From NCBI GenBank assembly GCA_900546715.1, contig UREA01000047.1, forward strand, positions 1 through 8,248: a DNA stretch of 8,248 nucleotides, written 5' to 3'. Made by a program: the position numbers and the translations under genes. Under the pieces are notes generated by a model. The model was not told the DNA's origin. It saw only the letters and a program-made list of their open reading frames with translations, and ran no database searches. Positions 1 to 6,328 of this stretch are shown one piece after another (positions within the stretch are counted from its first letter, which is position 1; every line of letters begins with the position of its first letter). Source of the DNA: an uncultured Mycoplasmatota bacterium (GTDB lineage: Bacteria; Bacillota_I; Bacilli_A; RF39; UBA660).

Positions 1-678
1 TGTTTTTAGCCCCCGTAAATATGATATCATTTCAATATGTGCTTTTTTCTTTGCATATTCGTTCAGGTAATTATTTTTCAATTCTCCCTTTATGCAATTA
101 TAGATTAAGGAATATGTATCAACTAAATAATCCACTTCTTCCCGACTTAAATTTCCCTTTATATCTTTATCCATGATGTTTTCAAACATTACAAAATTTT
201 CAGGAACTAACCACTCCTTTTTCTTTTCATCCGGAACACAAGGCTCATATGGAGAAAATTGAGCAATATCACTATTCACTTCAATAGCTCTTTTTAAAGT
301 ATTTTCCGTTGATTCCCATGTATCTTCTAAAAAACCAATGATATAAAATCCGAGTGTTAATACACCATTTTTTTGCAGATATGAAACCACTGTCGATATA
401 TTCTCATATTTTAAAACGCTCCTGTTATACTTATTTAATAAGTTATTGTCTCCTGATTCTACACCAAAGCAAATCATACATAATCCAGCTTCTACCATCA
501 AGTCAATTAATGATTCATCTAAAAGTTCAATCCTTGTTTCACAAGTCCATTTAATTTTTATATTTTCCTGTACTATTCTCTCGCAAAGTCTTCTTATTCT
601 CTCCTTGTTCGCTGTGAAATACTGGTCACGAAATAAAATAACTTCCGGCTCTAATTTTATGATACATTTTATATCTTC
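1..678 (-). pseudogene. Radical SAM protein, 5'-truncated fragment, running off the window
   Basis: The minus strand is open for 226 codons from 678 to the window edge, with no stop and no credible start. The translation matches the middle and end of B12-binding/Elp3-like radical SAM proteins: an opening EDIKCIIK segment, then ILFRDQYFTANKERI, IKWTCETRIELLDE, MICFGVESGDNNLLNKY and LGFYIIGFLEDTWEST. These are the conserved strands that follow the [4Fe-4S]-binding CxxxCxxC motif in the TIM-barrel core. The cysteine motif and any cobalamin-binding domain would lie upstream but are missing: a stop codon at 679-681 and an unrelated gene start occupy that place. The fragment therefore could not cleave S-adenosylmethionine. 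It is somewhat richer in GC (about 30%) than the ATPase gene (15-23% in sampled lines), which hints at a separate origin. Confident in the family, less in the subfamily or substrate. Confidence 0.8.
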
Positions 679-860
679 TTATATTTATAAAAATAAACAT
701 ACATGTTTTTTTGATAGGTAGTTTTCTTTATTACATCAGTTACTGTTGCATTTATTTTTATCATATGCCTCTTTTTTAAATATAATCTTATATATTTATA
801 TATTAAAATAAAAGCTATAGAAAAAAATATAACAAAAAGAATTGTTTCTTCATTACTCAT
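669..860 (-). CDS. Small membrane protein, probably the 5' remnant of a DUF3592-like gene
   Basis: A 63-residue ORF on the minus strand begins with ATG at 860, preceded by AGGGTGAT about six bases upstream, so the start looks real. Residues about 6-27 form one hydrophobic membrane segment (ILFVIFFSIAFILIYKYI), followed by a basic stretch. The rest, with INATVTDVIKKTTYQKN and YVYFYKYK, resembles the beginning of the DUF3592 fold, where an alternating strand pair precedes a 'KYKxxGK' turn. The sequence stops just where that domain should continue, at the junction with the radical SAM fragment, which overlaps it by ten bases in another frame. I infer that a deletion or recombination removed the 3' part and that the stop at 669-671 was picked up by chance. 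Function unknown. It could instead be a genuine short membrane peptide. Confidence 0.5.
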   Translation of the reverse strand: MSNEETILFVIFFSIAFILIYKYIRLYLKKRHMIKINATVTDVIKKTTYQKNMYVYFYKYKKI

Positions 861-946
861 TAATTATCACCCTAAATTAAATTTATCATATTTATTTTTA
901 TTTTACAAGAATATATACTAAAAATATGCATATTATATTAAAAAAT

Positions 947-981
947 AACAACTTTGAGAGAAATATTCTCTCAAAGTTGTT
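947..981 (-). terminator. Perfect 14-bp hairpin, intrinsic terminator in the minus-strand direction
   Basis: AACAACTTTGAGAG at 947-960 is exactly complementary to 968-981, with a 7-base loop. Read on the minus strand the stem is followed by ATTTTTTAATA, the layout of an intrinsic terminator. On the plus strand it is followed by GAAAATAATC, which has no T-tract. It lies about 15 bases before the first possible ribosome binding site of the ATPase gene, so it may also be a leader hairpin in that mRNA. No intact minus-strand gene lies directly upstream that would need it. The stem is certain; its role is inferred. Confidence 0.65.
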
Positions 982-1030
982 GAAAATAATCAAAAAGGGT
1001 GATAAAATGAGTGATAAGAGGTGTTGTAGT

Positions 1031-2233
1031 ATGTTATTACAATTTAAATTTAAGAATTATAAATGTTTTTATGATGAAACTATTTTAGATTTAACAGCAA
1101 CTGGTGAAAAAAGACATATTAATACTACCATAGATATTAATGGAAATAAGATTTTACCAGTAATAGAAATTAATGGTGCTAATGCTTCTGGTAAAAGCAG
1201 TATTTTAGAAGCACTTGGTTTTATGTTTAATCTTATTAAAACTTCTAGTAGAGTTGATATTAATAAAGAGCTTCCAACTAATCCATTTGCTTTTAGTACT
1301 AAAGCTCGTAGTCAAAATAGCGAATTTGAAATTTCTATTTGTTTAAAAGATTATGAATATCGTTATGGTTTTGCGGTTAATAAAGATGGATTTTCTGAAG
1401 AATGGTTGTATAAGAAGAAATTTATGGCATCTTCTAAAGCTTCTCAAAAAATAGTTTTTGAAAGAATTAAAAATAAAGTAGTGTTTGGTAAATCTTTTGA
1501 AAAATATAAAAAAATTTGGGATTTTTTTGGTAATAATACGGATGTTAATACTAATAAGCTATTAGTATTAAGTAATATTGCTATCAAAGAAGAAAAAGGA
1601 ATTTTAAGAGATATTTATGATTATGTTTCAAAATTTAGTTTTAAAATTGAAAGTGTTTTAAATGATGAAGTAAGTATTAATATATTATCTCAAGATAGTG
1701 TATTGTTTAAAAAATTTCAAAAAATAATTAATGATTTTGATCCTTGTTTGCAAGGTATTGATATTAAAAAGATAAAAGATGTTAGAGAATATTATAAAAT
1801 TAGTGGTATTCATAAAAGTATTGATAATGATTTGGAAATATTAATACCTTTGCAAAATGAATCTGATGGAACTATTAAATTTTTTAATATTATGCCAATA
1901 ATATTAAAAAATTTAGAACTTGGTGGTTTATTATGCATTGATGAATTAGATGTTAAATTACATCCTTTACTATTTAAACAAATAGTTAATATGTATAAAG
2001 ATAGAAATATTAATAAAAATAATGCTCAATTAATCTATACTGCTCATTCTACATTTTTATTTAACAGTAATGATTTAAGAAGAGATGAATTGTATTTAGT
2101 GGCTAAAGATTTATCTGGTAAATCATCTTTATATTCTTTATCAGAATTTAGAGGATTAAGATTTGATGCAAACTATGAACAAAAATATTTAACAGGACAA
2201 TTTGGAGCAATTCCATACGATAATAACAAATGA
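1031..2233 (+). CDS. AAA_21 family ATPase (OLD/AbiLii/RloA-like), orphan
   Basis: The 400-residue protein has the features of the ABC-like AAA_21 ATPases common in defence islands. It opens with MLLQFKFKNYKCF, the usual start of the family. Walker A is GANASGKSS at residues 49-57, an ABC-signature-like SDG is near 278-280, Walker B LLCIDE is at 300-305, and the switch histidine AHS is at 338-340. The C-terminus ends with the typical YLTGQFGAIP. Such proteins hydrolyse ATP and usually act with an effector nuclease such as RloB, but nothing like that follows: the next gene is tgt, 400 bases away. The start at 1031 has AGAGGTG seven bases upstream and fits the family. ATG 1007, with GGGTGA four bases upstream, would add eight residues and is a fair alternative. 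The gene is very AT-rich and ends in TGA. A role in phage defence is inferred from the family only. Confidence 0.85.
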   Translation: MLLQFKFKNYKCFYDETILDLTATGEKRHINTTIDINGNKILPVIEINGANASGKSSILEALGFMFNLIKTSSRVDINKELPTNPFAFSTKARSQNSEFEISICLKDYEYRYGFAVNKDGFSEEWLYKKKFMASSKASQKIVFERIKNKVVFGKSFEKYKKIWDFFGNNTDVNTNKLLVLSNIAIKEEKGILRDIYDYVSKFSFKIESVLNDEVSINILSQDSVLFKKFQKIINDFDPCLQGIDIKKIKDVREYYKISGIHKSIDNDLEILIPLQNESDGTIKFFNIMPIILKNLELGGLLCIDELDVKLHPLLFKQIVNMYKDRNINKNNAQLIYTAHSTFLFNSNDLRRDELYLVAKDLSGKSSLYSLSEFRGLRFDANYEQKYLTGQFGAIPYDNNK

Positions 2234-2315
2234 TATTAATCTAAATTACTAGAGAAACTTAAATGATTTTTATATAGTATATTATTTTTTCTAAATATAT
2301 ATTTATTTAATTTTT

Positions 2316-2349
2316 AACCGTACGATAAAATCGTACAGTTGTTTTTTTC
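2316..2349 (+). terminator. Intrinsic terminator after the ATPase gene
   Basis: GTACGAT (2320-2326) pairs with ATCGTAC (2330-2336) around an AAA loop. The stem is extended past one mismatch by AAC/GTT (2316-2318 with 2338-2340), and TTTTTTT follows at 2342-2348. It sits 80 bases after the ATPase stop and would end that transcript. It is also the first member of the palindrome family described separately. Confidence 0.75.
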
Positions 2350-2351
2350 AG

Positions 2352-2544
2352 CTACTTTGTTTTTTTAATTATTACGCAATTTAAAGGTTCAGATTTAGGA
2401 TGACATTGATTCAATTGGTCTTAATATTTCTTTAGTACTTAGTGCATCCATTTCTCTAAATTTACTATCTTGAGCTTTCATTTTCAATCGCACGATATTT
2501 TCGTGCAGTTGACTTTGCTTCAATTGTCCGATTTTTTCGGACAA
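2352..2544 (-). pseudogene. Remnant of a phage antirepressor (BRO-N/P22-AR-like) gene, frameshifted
   Basis: On the minus strand 2544 to 2398 is open and reads ...QLHENIVRLKMKA then QDSKFREMDALSTKEI and LRPIESMSS before a TAA at 2395-2397. Removing one T at 2400 restores the frame to PKSEPLN and runs on to a TAG at 2352-2354. The combined text follows the consensus I know from prophage antirepressors of the BRO-N group, roughly LKMxAxDGKxRxTD...TExxLRxIxSIPSPKAEPFK, including the serine-proline-lysine-glutamate-proline motif at its end. The expected flanking parts of the gene are absent, and there is no start codon with a ribosome binding site, so it is a decayed fragment. It points to a former prophage or similar element between the ATPase and tgt. 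The family call comes from motif memory and should be checked by a profile search. Confidence 0.5.
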
Positions 2545-2596
2545 CTAAAAGTTATGCTCGTTTTTTACATTAAATTTGATAATTAAATAACAAATA

Positions 2597-2625
2597 TCGA
2601 CAAAAAAAGAAAAATAAGCTATAAT
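2597..2625 (+). promoter_or_regulatory. Sigma-A-type promoter of tgt
   Basis: TCGACA (2597-2602) and a perfect TATAAT (2620-2625) are separated by exactly 17 bases. Transcription should begin near 2632-2634, which is at or next to the GTG at 2632 and only 7-9 bases before the ATG at 2641. No Shine-Dalgarno sequence fits in between, so the mRNA is leaderless or nearly so. Confidence 0.75.
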
Positions 2626-2640
2626 TGATTTGTGATTGTT

Positions 2641-3756
2641 ATGAAATTAAAGTTTAAATTAAATTATACGGACTCTAAAACAATGGCTAGACTTGGAGAA
2701 ATAAGTTATAATGGTAAAACTTATGAAACTCCAATGTTTATGCCAGTTGGTACTAATGCAACAGTTAAGACATTATCTCCAGAAGAGCTAAAAAGTATTG
2801 GTTCTGGTATAATTCTTTCTAATACTTATCATTTATGGCTTAGGCCTGGTGAAGATATTGTAGCTGATGCTGGAGGTCTTCACAAGTTCATGAATTATGA
2901 TGGGCCAATTTTAACTGATTCTGGTGGTTATCAAGTATTTTCCTTAGCAAGACCTAAAGATATTACAGAAGAAGGAGTTAAATTTAAGAATCATTTAAAT
3001 GGGGATAATTTATTTTTGACTCCGGAAAAATCAATAGAAATCCAACAAAAACTAGGTAGTGATATCATGATGAGTTTTGATGAATGTGTTAAATGGCCAA
3101 GTACTCATGAATACATGGAACAAAGTGTTGAAAGAACTCTAAGGTGGGCGAAAAGAGGAAAAGATGTAAAAAAAGATAATGATCAATTATTATTTGGTAT
3201 TGTACAAGGCGGAGAATATCCAGACATTCGTAAGCACTGTTGTGAAGAACTAGTTAAAATGGATTTTGATGGCTATTCTATCGGGGGGACTTCAGTTGGT
3301 GAAGACAAACCTACCATGTATAAAATGGTTGAATATACAACGCCTTATCTTCCAGAAGATAAACTTCGTTATCTTATGGGAGTGGGTGACCCAATTGATT
3401 TAATTGAAAATGTAATGCGTGGTGTTGATATATTTGATTGTGTATCACCAACAAGACTAGCAAGACATGGACATGCCTATACCAAACATGGCAAAATCAA
3501 TTTAAAAAATAGTAAATATAAAAATGATTTTACCCCAGTTGATGATTGTGATTGTTATGCTTGTAAAAATTATACTAAATCCTATATTAGACATTTAATT
3601 GTTGCTGATGAAACTTTTGGTGCTAGACTTTTATCAATTCATAATATTTATTTTTTACATAGATTAATGGCTAAAATAAGAGAAAATATTAAGAGTGGAA
3701 CACTAGAAGAATTTAGAGATGCATTTGCTAAGGAGTATTATGGAGAAACGAAATAA
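2641..3756 (+). CDS. tgt: tRNA-guanine transglycosylase (queuosine modification)
   Basis: This 371-residue protein is a full-length bacterial Tgt, which swaps guanine-34 of GUN-anticodon tRNAs for the queuosine precursor preQ1 (or a salvaged base). Key sites are present: the substrate-binding aspartate in DSGGYQVFS (D93), the catalytic nucleophile in IFDCVSPTR (D266), the GGTSVGE loop, and the zinc ligands C303, C305, C308 and H334 with the spacing of the Zymomonas enzyme. The DEC and SVGE motifs keep the cysteine and valine typical of preQ1-using bacterial enzymes, although the loop reads TSVGE rather than LAVGE. The start is uncertain: ATG 2641 lacks a ribosome binding site, and GTG 2632 lies at the predicted transcription start and would add three residues. 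No other queuosine gene is in the window. Confidence 0.96.
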   Translation: MKLKFKLNYTDSKTMARLGEISYNGKTYETPMFMPVGTNATVKTLSPEELKSIGSGIILSNTYHLWLRPGEDIVADAGGLHKFMNYDGPILTDSGGYQVFSLARPKDITEEGVKFKNHLNGDNLFLTPEKSIEIQQKLGSDIMMSFDECVKWPSTHEYMEQSVERTLRWAKRGKDVKKDNDQLLFGIVQGGEYPDIRKHCCEELVKMDFDGYSIGGTSVGEDKPTMYKMVEYTTPYLPEDKLRYLMGVGDPIDLIENVMRGVDIFDCVSPTRLARHGHAYTKHGKINLKNSKYKNDFTPVDDCDCYACKNYTKSYIRHLIVADETFGARLLSIHNIYFLHRLMAKIRENIKSGTLEEFRDAFAKEYYGETK

Positions 3757-4051
3757 AATATTTATTACACTAACATTATTTATTATAGTAGTTGCAGTTT
3801 TAGGTTTAACTATTTATAAAGTAGTTGATGATCATAATGAAAAATTATTACATGTTAAAAGTGAATATATAATTGGAAAAGCTAAGAATTGCTTAAATGA
3901 AAAAAAGTGTACAGGAACCAAAGTAACTTTAAAAACTCTTTATGATTTAGTTTAACTAGAAACCCAAGTTAATCCTGTAACTAAAGAATATTATAGTGAA
4001 TCAGCTTATGTATTAAAAGAAGATACTAATTATACATTTCATACTAATTAG
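3740..4051 (+). pseudogene. Pilin-like membrane-anchored protein gene with an in-frame stop
   Basis: ATG 3740 has AAGGAG four bases upstream and overlaps the end of tgt by 17 bases, so the two are translationally coupled. The first 71 codons encode a short basic start, a membrane segment (residues about 7-27, IFITLTLFIIVVAVLGLTIY) and an outer part with ECxNxKxCxG-like cysteines (NCLNEKKCTG). TAA at 3953-3955 then stops it, but the same frame stays open for another 31 codons, LETQVNPVTKEYYSESAYV and so on, to TAG at 4049-4051. The whole reads like small pilin-like proteins of Bacilli, where LY..GYLEKQ.NPVTKEYY is continuous. I therefore infer that a tyrosine codon became TAA. It may still make a 71-residue peptide. 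I know the pattern but no named function. The two cysteines could form a disulfide outside the cell. Confidence 0.65.
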
Positions 4052-4068
4052 TATCTTCTTTTTTATTT
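4015..4068. terminator. Bidirectional terminator with an 18-bp perfect stem
   Basis: AAAAGAAGATACTAATTA (4015-4032) is the exact reverse complement of 4045-4062, around a 12-base loop, with T-runs on either side of each strand. It lies between the convergent tgt/pilin-like unit and the TIGR04086-type gene and would end both. The arms are also coding: each strand reads KEDTN through its own arm, closing the pilin-like reading frame and the membrane-protein gene. Confidence 0.85.
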
Positions 4069-4403
4069 ATACCGAGGCTCCCTCCGAGAGTAGATGACAA
4101 AAGTAAAACAACATAATAAATAATAGTAGTTATATTAAGAAAAGCACGAGCACTAAATAAATTAATAATAATTAATATTAGTAGGAATAAACTACCAATT
4201 TTAAGGCCCGCAATATAGCCTTTGTTACTAGCTTTTTTACCAGTTTTAAATCCAAAGATAAAGAATGCTAATATGTTAAAGATAAAAATCATTAAATTAG
4301 TAATAGTAGAATTTACTCCAATTAAGTTAAGTAAACTACAAATAAATGTCAGTAAAATAATAAATACACTATAATATCCTAAATATTTAAGTAAATATTT
4401 CAA
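4044..4403 (-). CDS. TIGR04086-type (YrzE-like) small integral membrane protein
   Basis: The protein has about 119 residues and four hydrophobic segments: roughly 9-26, 36-50, 63-82 and 88-104. Between the second and third sits the GFKTGKKASNKGYIAGLKIG stretch, which matches the signature of the TIGR04086 family (a glycine-rich turn with small basic residues). The function of this family is not known. In Bacillus, relatives lie close to tgt and a DUF421 gene, and the same neighbours are present here. The best start is TTG 4403, with AGGTGA five bases upstream. GTG 4412 overlaps that site and is less likely. It is convergent with the tgt unit and divergent from the DUF421 gene. The C-terminal KKEDTN is encoded by the terminator stem. 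Confidence 0.75.
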   Translation of the reverse strand: MKYLLKYLGYYSVFIILLTFICSLLNLIGVNSTITNLMIFIFNILAFFIFGFKTGKKASNKGYIAGLKIGSLFLLILIIINLFSARAFLNITTIIYYVVLLLSSTLGGSLGINKKEDTN

Positions 4404-4471
4404 ATTAATCACCTAGTTAATAATATGATTAAAATTATTACTTTAGCACCATAATATATTTGGGTGAAGCT

Positions 4472-5119
4472 ATGGAATTATTTACAGTATTATTTCGTAC
4501 TTTATTTTTTTACTTCTTTGTTTTAATTGCATATCGAATAATGGGTAAAAGAGAAATAGGACAACTAGGGGTAATAGATTTAATAGTATCAATACTTATT
4601 GCAGAACTTGTTGCTATAAGTATTGAAGAGACCGAAAACCCAATATACTTAACAATTATACCTATTGCAGTATTAGTAGTTTTAGAAGTATTATTTGCTT
4701 ATATTTCTATTAAATCTAGAAAATTTAGAACTCTTTTTGATGGTAAACCATCTTTAATTATTTGTAATGGAAAAATAAATTATAAAGAAATGGTTAAACA
4801 AAGATATTCCCTAGATGACTTACTGGTAAGTTTAAGACAGCAAGGAATAAAAGAACTTGATAATGTTGAATATGCTTTTTTAGAACCTAATGGGGAATTA
4901 TCAGTATTTAAATATAATTTATTTAAACTGAAAAGTAGTTATCCAATGCCTTTAATACTTGATGGCTCTATTCAAAAAGGAGCACTTAAACATATTCATA
5001 AGACTGAAGCATGGCTTAAAAGTGAACTAAGTAATAAAAATTTAACTTATGAAGATATATTTTATGCATTCTATAAAAATAAAAAAATATATATTATTAA
5101 AAAAACAGAAGTAAAATAA
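4472..5119 (+). CDS. DUF421 membrane protein (YetF/YrbG family)
   Basis: This 215-residue protein has the standard DUF421 layout. Three membrane segments (about 4-22, 34-52, 57-80) include the conserved RIMGKREIGQLGVIDLIVSI and ELVAISIEE. After them comes a cytoplasmic alpha/beta domain with GKPSLIICNGKINYKEM, DDLLVSLRQQGI and VEYAFLEPNGELSVF. Family members in spore formers include YetF and relatives linked to germination or membrane stress, but a biochemical activity is not established. ATG 4472 is chosen because GGGTGA ends four bases before it; the upstream in-frame TTG at 4460 would sit on that site. The second soluble repeat seen in longer relatives is present in a short form ending at residue 215. 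The position next to the TIGR04086-type gene supports an ancestral cluster. Confidence 0.9.
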   Translation: MELFTVLFRTLFFYFFVLIAYRIMGKREIGQLGVIDLIVSILIAELVAISIEETENPIYLTIIPIAVLVVLEVLFAYISIKSRKFRTLFDGKPSLIICNGKINYKEMVKQRYSLDDLLVSLRQQGIKELDNVEYAFLEPNGELSVFKYNLFKLKSSYPMPLILDGSIQKGALKHIHKTEAWLKSELSNKNLTYEDIFYAFYKNKKIYIIKKTEVK

Positions 5120-5120
5120 G

Positions 5121-5149
5121 TTGACATTTAATAAAAAATATAATATATT
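5121..5149 (+). promoter_or_regulatory. Strong promoter directly after the DUF421 gene
   Basis: A perfect TTGACA (5121-5126) begins two bases after the DUF421 stop codon. TATATT follows at 5144-5149 with a 17-base spacer, giving a predicted start near 5156. No ORF follows on this strand before the T-run at 5235, so the promoter would make a short non-coding RNA. Confidence 0.55.
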
Positions 5150-5155
5150 ATATAC

Positions 5156-5241
5156 AGTTGAAATATTTATTTTTAATATTTCATTTAAACAAGTTTTCCC
5201 GTTGCGACGGTATTGATCGTAGTGGCAAAATTTGTTTTTTT
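5156..5241 (+). ncRNA. Candidate small RNA of about 86 nt with its own terminator
   Basis: The predicted transcript contains a perfect 8-bp hairpin (GAAATATT 5160-5167 with AATATTTC 5175-5182) and then a long hairpin, 5189-5206 with 5218-5235, which pairs over 18 positions with one C/C mismatch and a few G-U pairs. TTTTTTT follows at 5235-5241. The island is less AT-rich than its surroundings, with GTTGCGACGG in the stem. The simple alternative is that the hairpin just terminates the DUF421 mRNA. The promoter in front argues for an independent RNA. No known RNA family recognised. Confidence 0.4.
5189..5241 (+). terminator. Intrinsic terminator of the DUF421 gene or the small RNA
   Basis: The 18-position stem (5189-5206 with 5218-5235, 11-base loop) followed by seven T is a clear rho-independent terminator on the plus strand. 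It ends at the stop codon of the convergent HExxH gene and separates the two units. Confidence 0.8.
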
Positions 5242-6268
5242 AATATAATTTTATCATTTCTCCATTTTTTACTCGTTGATTTAATATATTATTAATATTA
5301 GCTACTTCATATACTGTTTTTATTTTATTGGTATCTAATCTGGTATAATTATAGTTTCCTTTTGTTTCTATATATATTGGTACTATAATTCCTTTTCCAT
5401 TGTTTTTTTGTGATGTTAAGAAAATATAATTACTTGAAGAATATTTTTTTCCTTTTATATCATTCCATCTATAAATGGCAATAGGTTTATCTAAAGAATT
5501 TATTGTATTTAAGAATAGTTTGACTCCTAAACCATGGTAATTACTATTAGAATCGAATATATTTAATTTTTTTGCTTGTTGTTCATTTAAAATATTGCAT
5601 AGAATATGTTTGCTATTCATAAGCATTGGCAAATTTTTTATCCCGTTTTGCACAAGTATTTTTGGTGTATAATCTCGCAATTTTATATCTTGTGATGTAT
5701 CATAATTATTATTTAATAATGCAACAATGTCATTTAAAGAATTATTACTTATATGATATTCAGTAGTTAATAAATTTATTGTTGAATTGTAATATAATGC
5801 TTTCCATAATCTTTTAAATTTATATGCAAAAGTTTTATAATTATTATTAATGTTTATATTATAATTGACATTATTATATAAATAATTCAAGAATTTAGTA
5901 TTACCAAGTAATACACCAGCAATATCACAAATAAGTTCATCACTAACTATATAATCATCTTCTATTAAATCTAATTCTTGAATTAAATAATTAATAACTA
6001 ATTCTTTTAATTTATTTTTATCTATTGCATGAGTTATTTCATGCATAAGAATAAATAAAATAGATTCATTAGAATAAGGATTAATTTTAATGGTTATTTC
6101 ATTATTTTTATTATAAATTAAACCATTAACAAAATAACCATTAAAATTAATAGTGTGATCAAATATAACATTATAATTTTTATCTAATATAATATTTTCT
6201 AAATATTTAGTTTCAAAATCACTAAAATATTTATTAATAGAGTTATGTAAATTAATAGTTTTAGACAT
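5240..6268 (-). CDS. Zincin-like metallopeptidase domain fused to a MuF-C-like (BECR) toxin-type domain
   Basis: The 342-residue protein has no signal peptide and no membrane segment. Residues 75-83 read MHEITHAID, a zinc-binding HExxH, and SDELICDIAG at 109-118 could supply the third ligand, as in ImmA/IrrE-like zincins. From about 203 the text changes to LVQNGIKNLPMLMNSKHIL, NYHGLGVKLFLNTI (243-256), PIAIYRW, then IVPIYIETKG and a final KTVYEV-NI segment. This is the strand pattern of the MuF C-terminal domain, a member of the barnase/EndoU/colicin/RelE-like fold found in phage head proteins, polyvalent proteins of mobile elements and toxins. The start at ATG 6268 has AAAAGGAGG eight bases upstream; TTG 6274 is too close to that site. 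It has no neighbour on its strand and no obvious immunity gene. The middle is rich in Asn and Tyr. The zinc site is seen; the MuF-C call and any toxin role are inferred. Confidence 0.6.
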   Translation of the reverse strand: MSKTINLHNSINKYFSDFETKYLENIILDKNYNVIFDHTINFNGYFVNGLIYNKNNEITIKINPYSNESILFILMHEITHAIDKNKLKELVINYLIQELDLIEDDYIVSDELICDIAGVLLGNTKFLNYLYNNVNYNININNNYKTFAYKFKRLWKALYYNSTINLLTTEYHISNNSLNDIVALLNNNYDTSQDIKLRDYTPKILVQNGIKNLPMLMNSKHILCNILNEQQAKKLNIFDSNSNYHGLGVKLFLNTINSLDKPIAIYRWNDIKGKKYSSSNYIFLTSQKNNGKGIIVPIYIETKGNYNYTRLDTNKIKTVYEVANINNILNQRVKNGEMIKLY

Positions 6269-6299
6269 TTCCAAAACCTCCTTTTACTTTGATAAATTA

Positions 6300-6328
6300 A
6301 GTATAACATGGATAATTGCTATTTACAA
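6300..6328 (-). promoter_or_regulatory. Promoter of the HExxH/MuF-C-like gene
   Basis: On the minus strand TTGTAA (6328-6323) and TATACT (6305-6300) are 17 bases apart, giving a start near 6293 and a leader of about 25 bases that contains the strong ribosome binding site. Confidence 0.6.

Larger units (their letters stand above)
2316..2547. repeat. Three copies of a 26-base palindromic repeat
   Basis: Copies lie at 2316-2341, 2486-2511 and 2522-2547. Each begins with AA, carries a CGAT core, and folds on itself: GTACGAT/ATCGTAC, GCACGA/TCGTGC and TTGTCCGA/TCGGACAA. The first two end in the same CAGTTG. The stems differ in sequence but each difference is matched on the other arm, so pairing is kept. 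Read on the minus strand they encode similar peptides: QLYDFIVRLK, QLHENIVRLK and LSEKIGQLK. They could be mobile palindromes, or short coding repeats of a lost gene whose codons happen to be self-complementary. The alignment is clear; the origin is open. Confidence 0.65.

Noticed and set aside
354..721. Two plus-strand ORFs of 66 and 91 codons
   Set aside because: They lie opposite the radical SAM fragment, whose minus-strand translation has clear family motifs; the plus-strand peptides are low-complexity Ser/Ile/Leu text without ribosome sites.
2316..2547. CRISPR array
   Set aside because: The three repeats are not identical, spacing is irregular (170 and 36 bases start to start) and there are no cas genes.
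3953..3955. TAA read as an amino acid (recoding)
   Set aside because: Other genes, such as tgt, end in TAA normally, and no recoding signal is visible; a point mutation is simpler.
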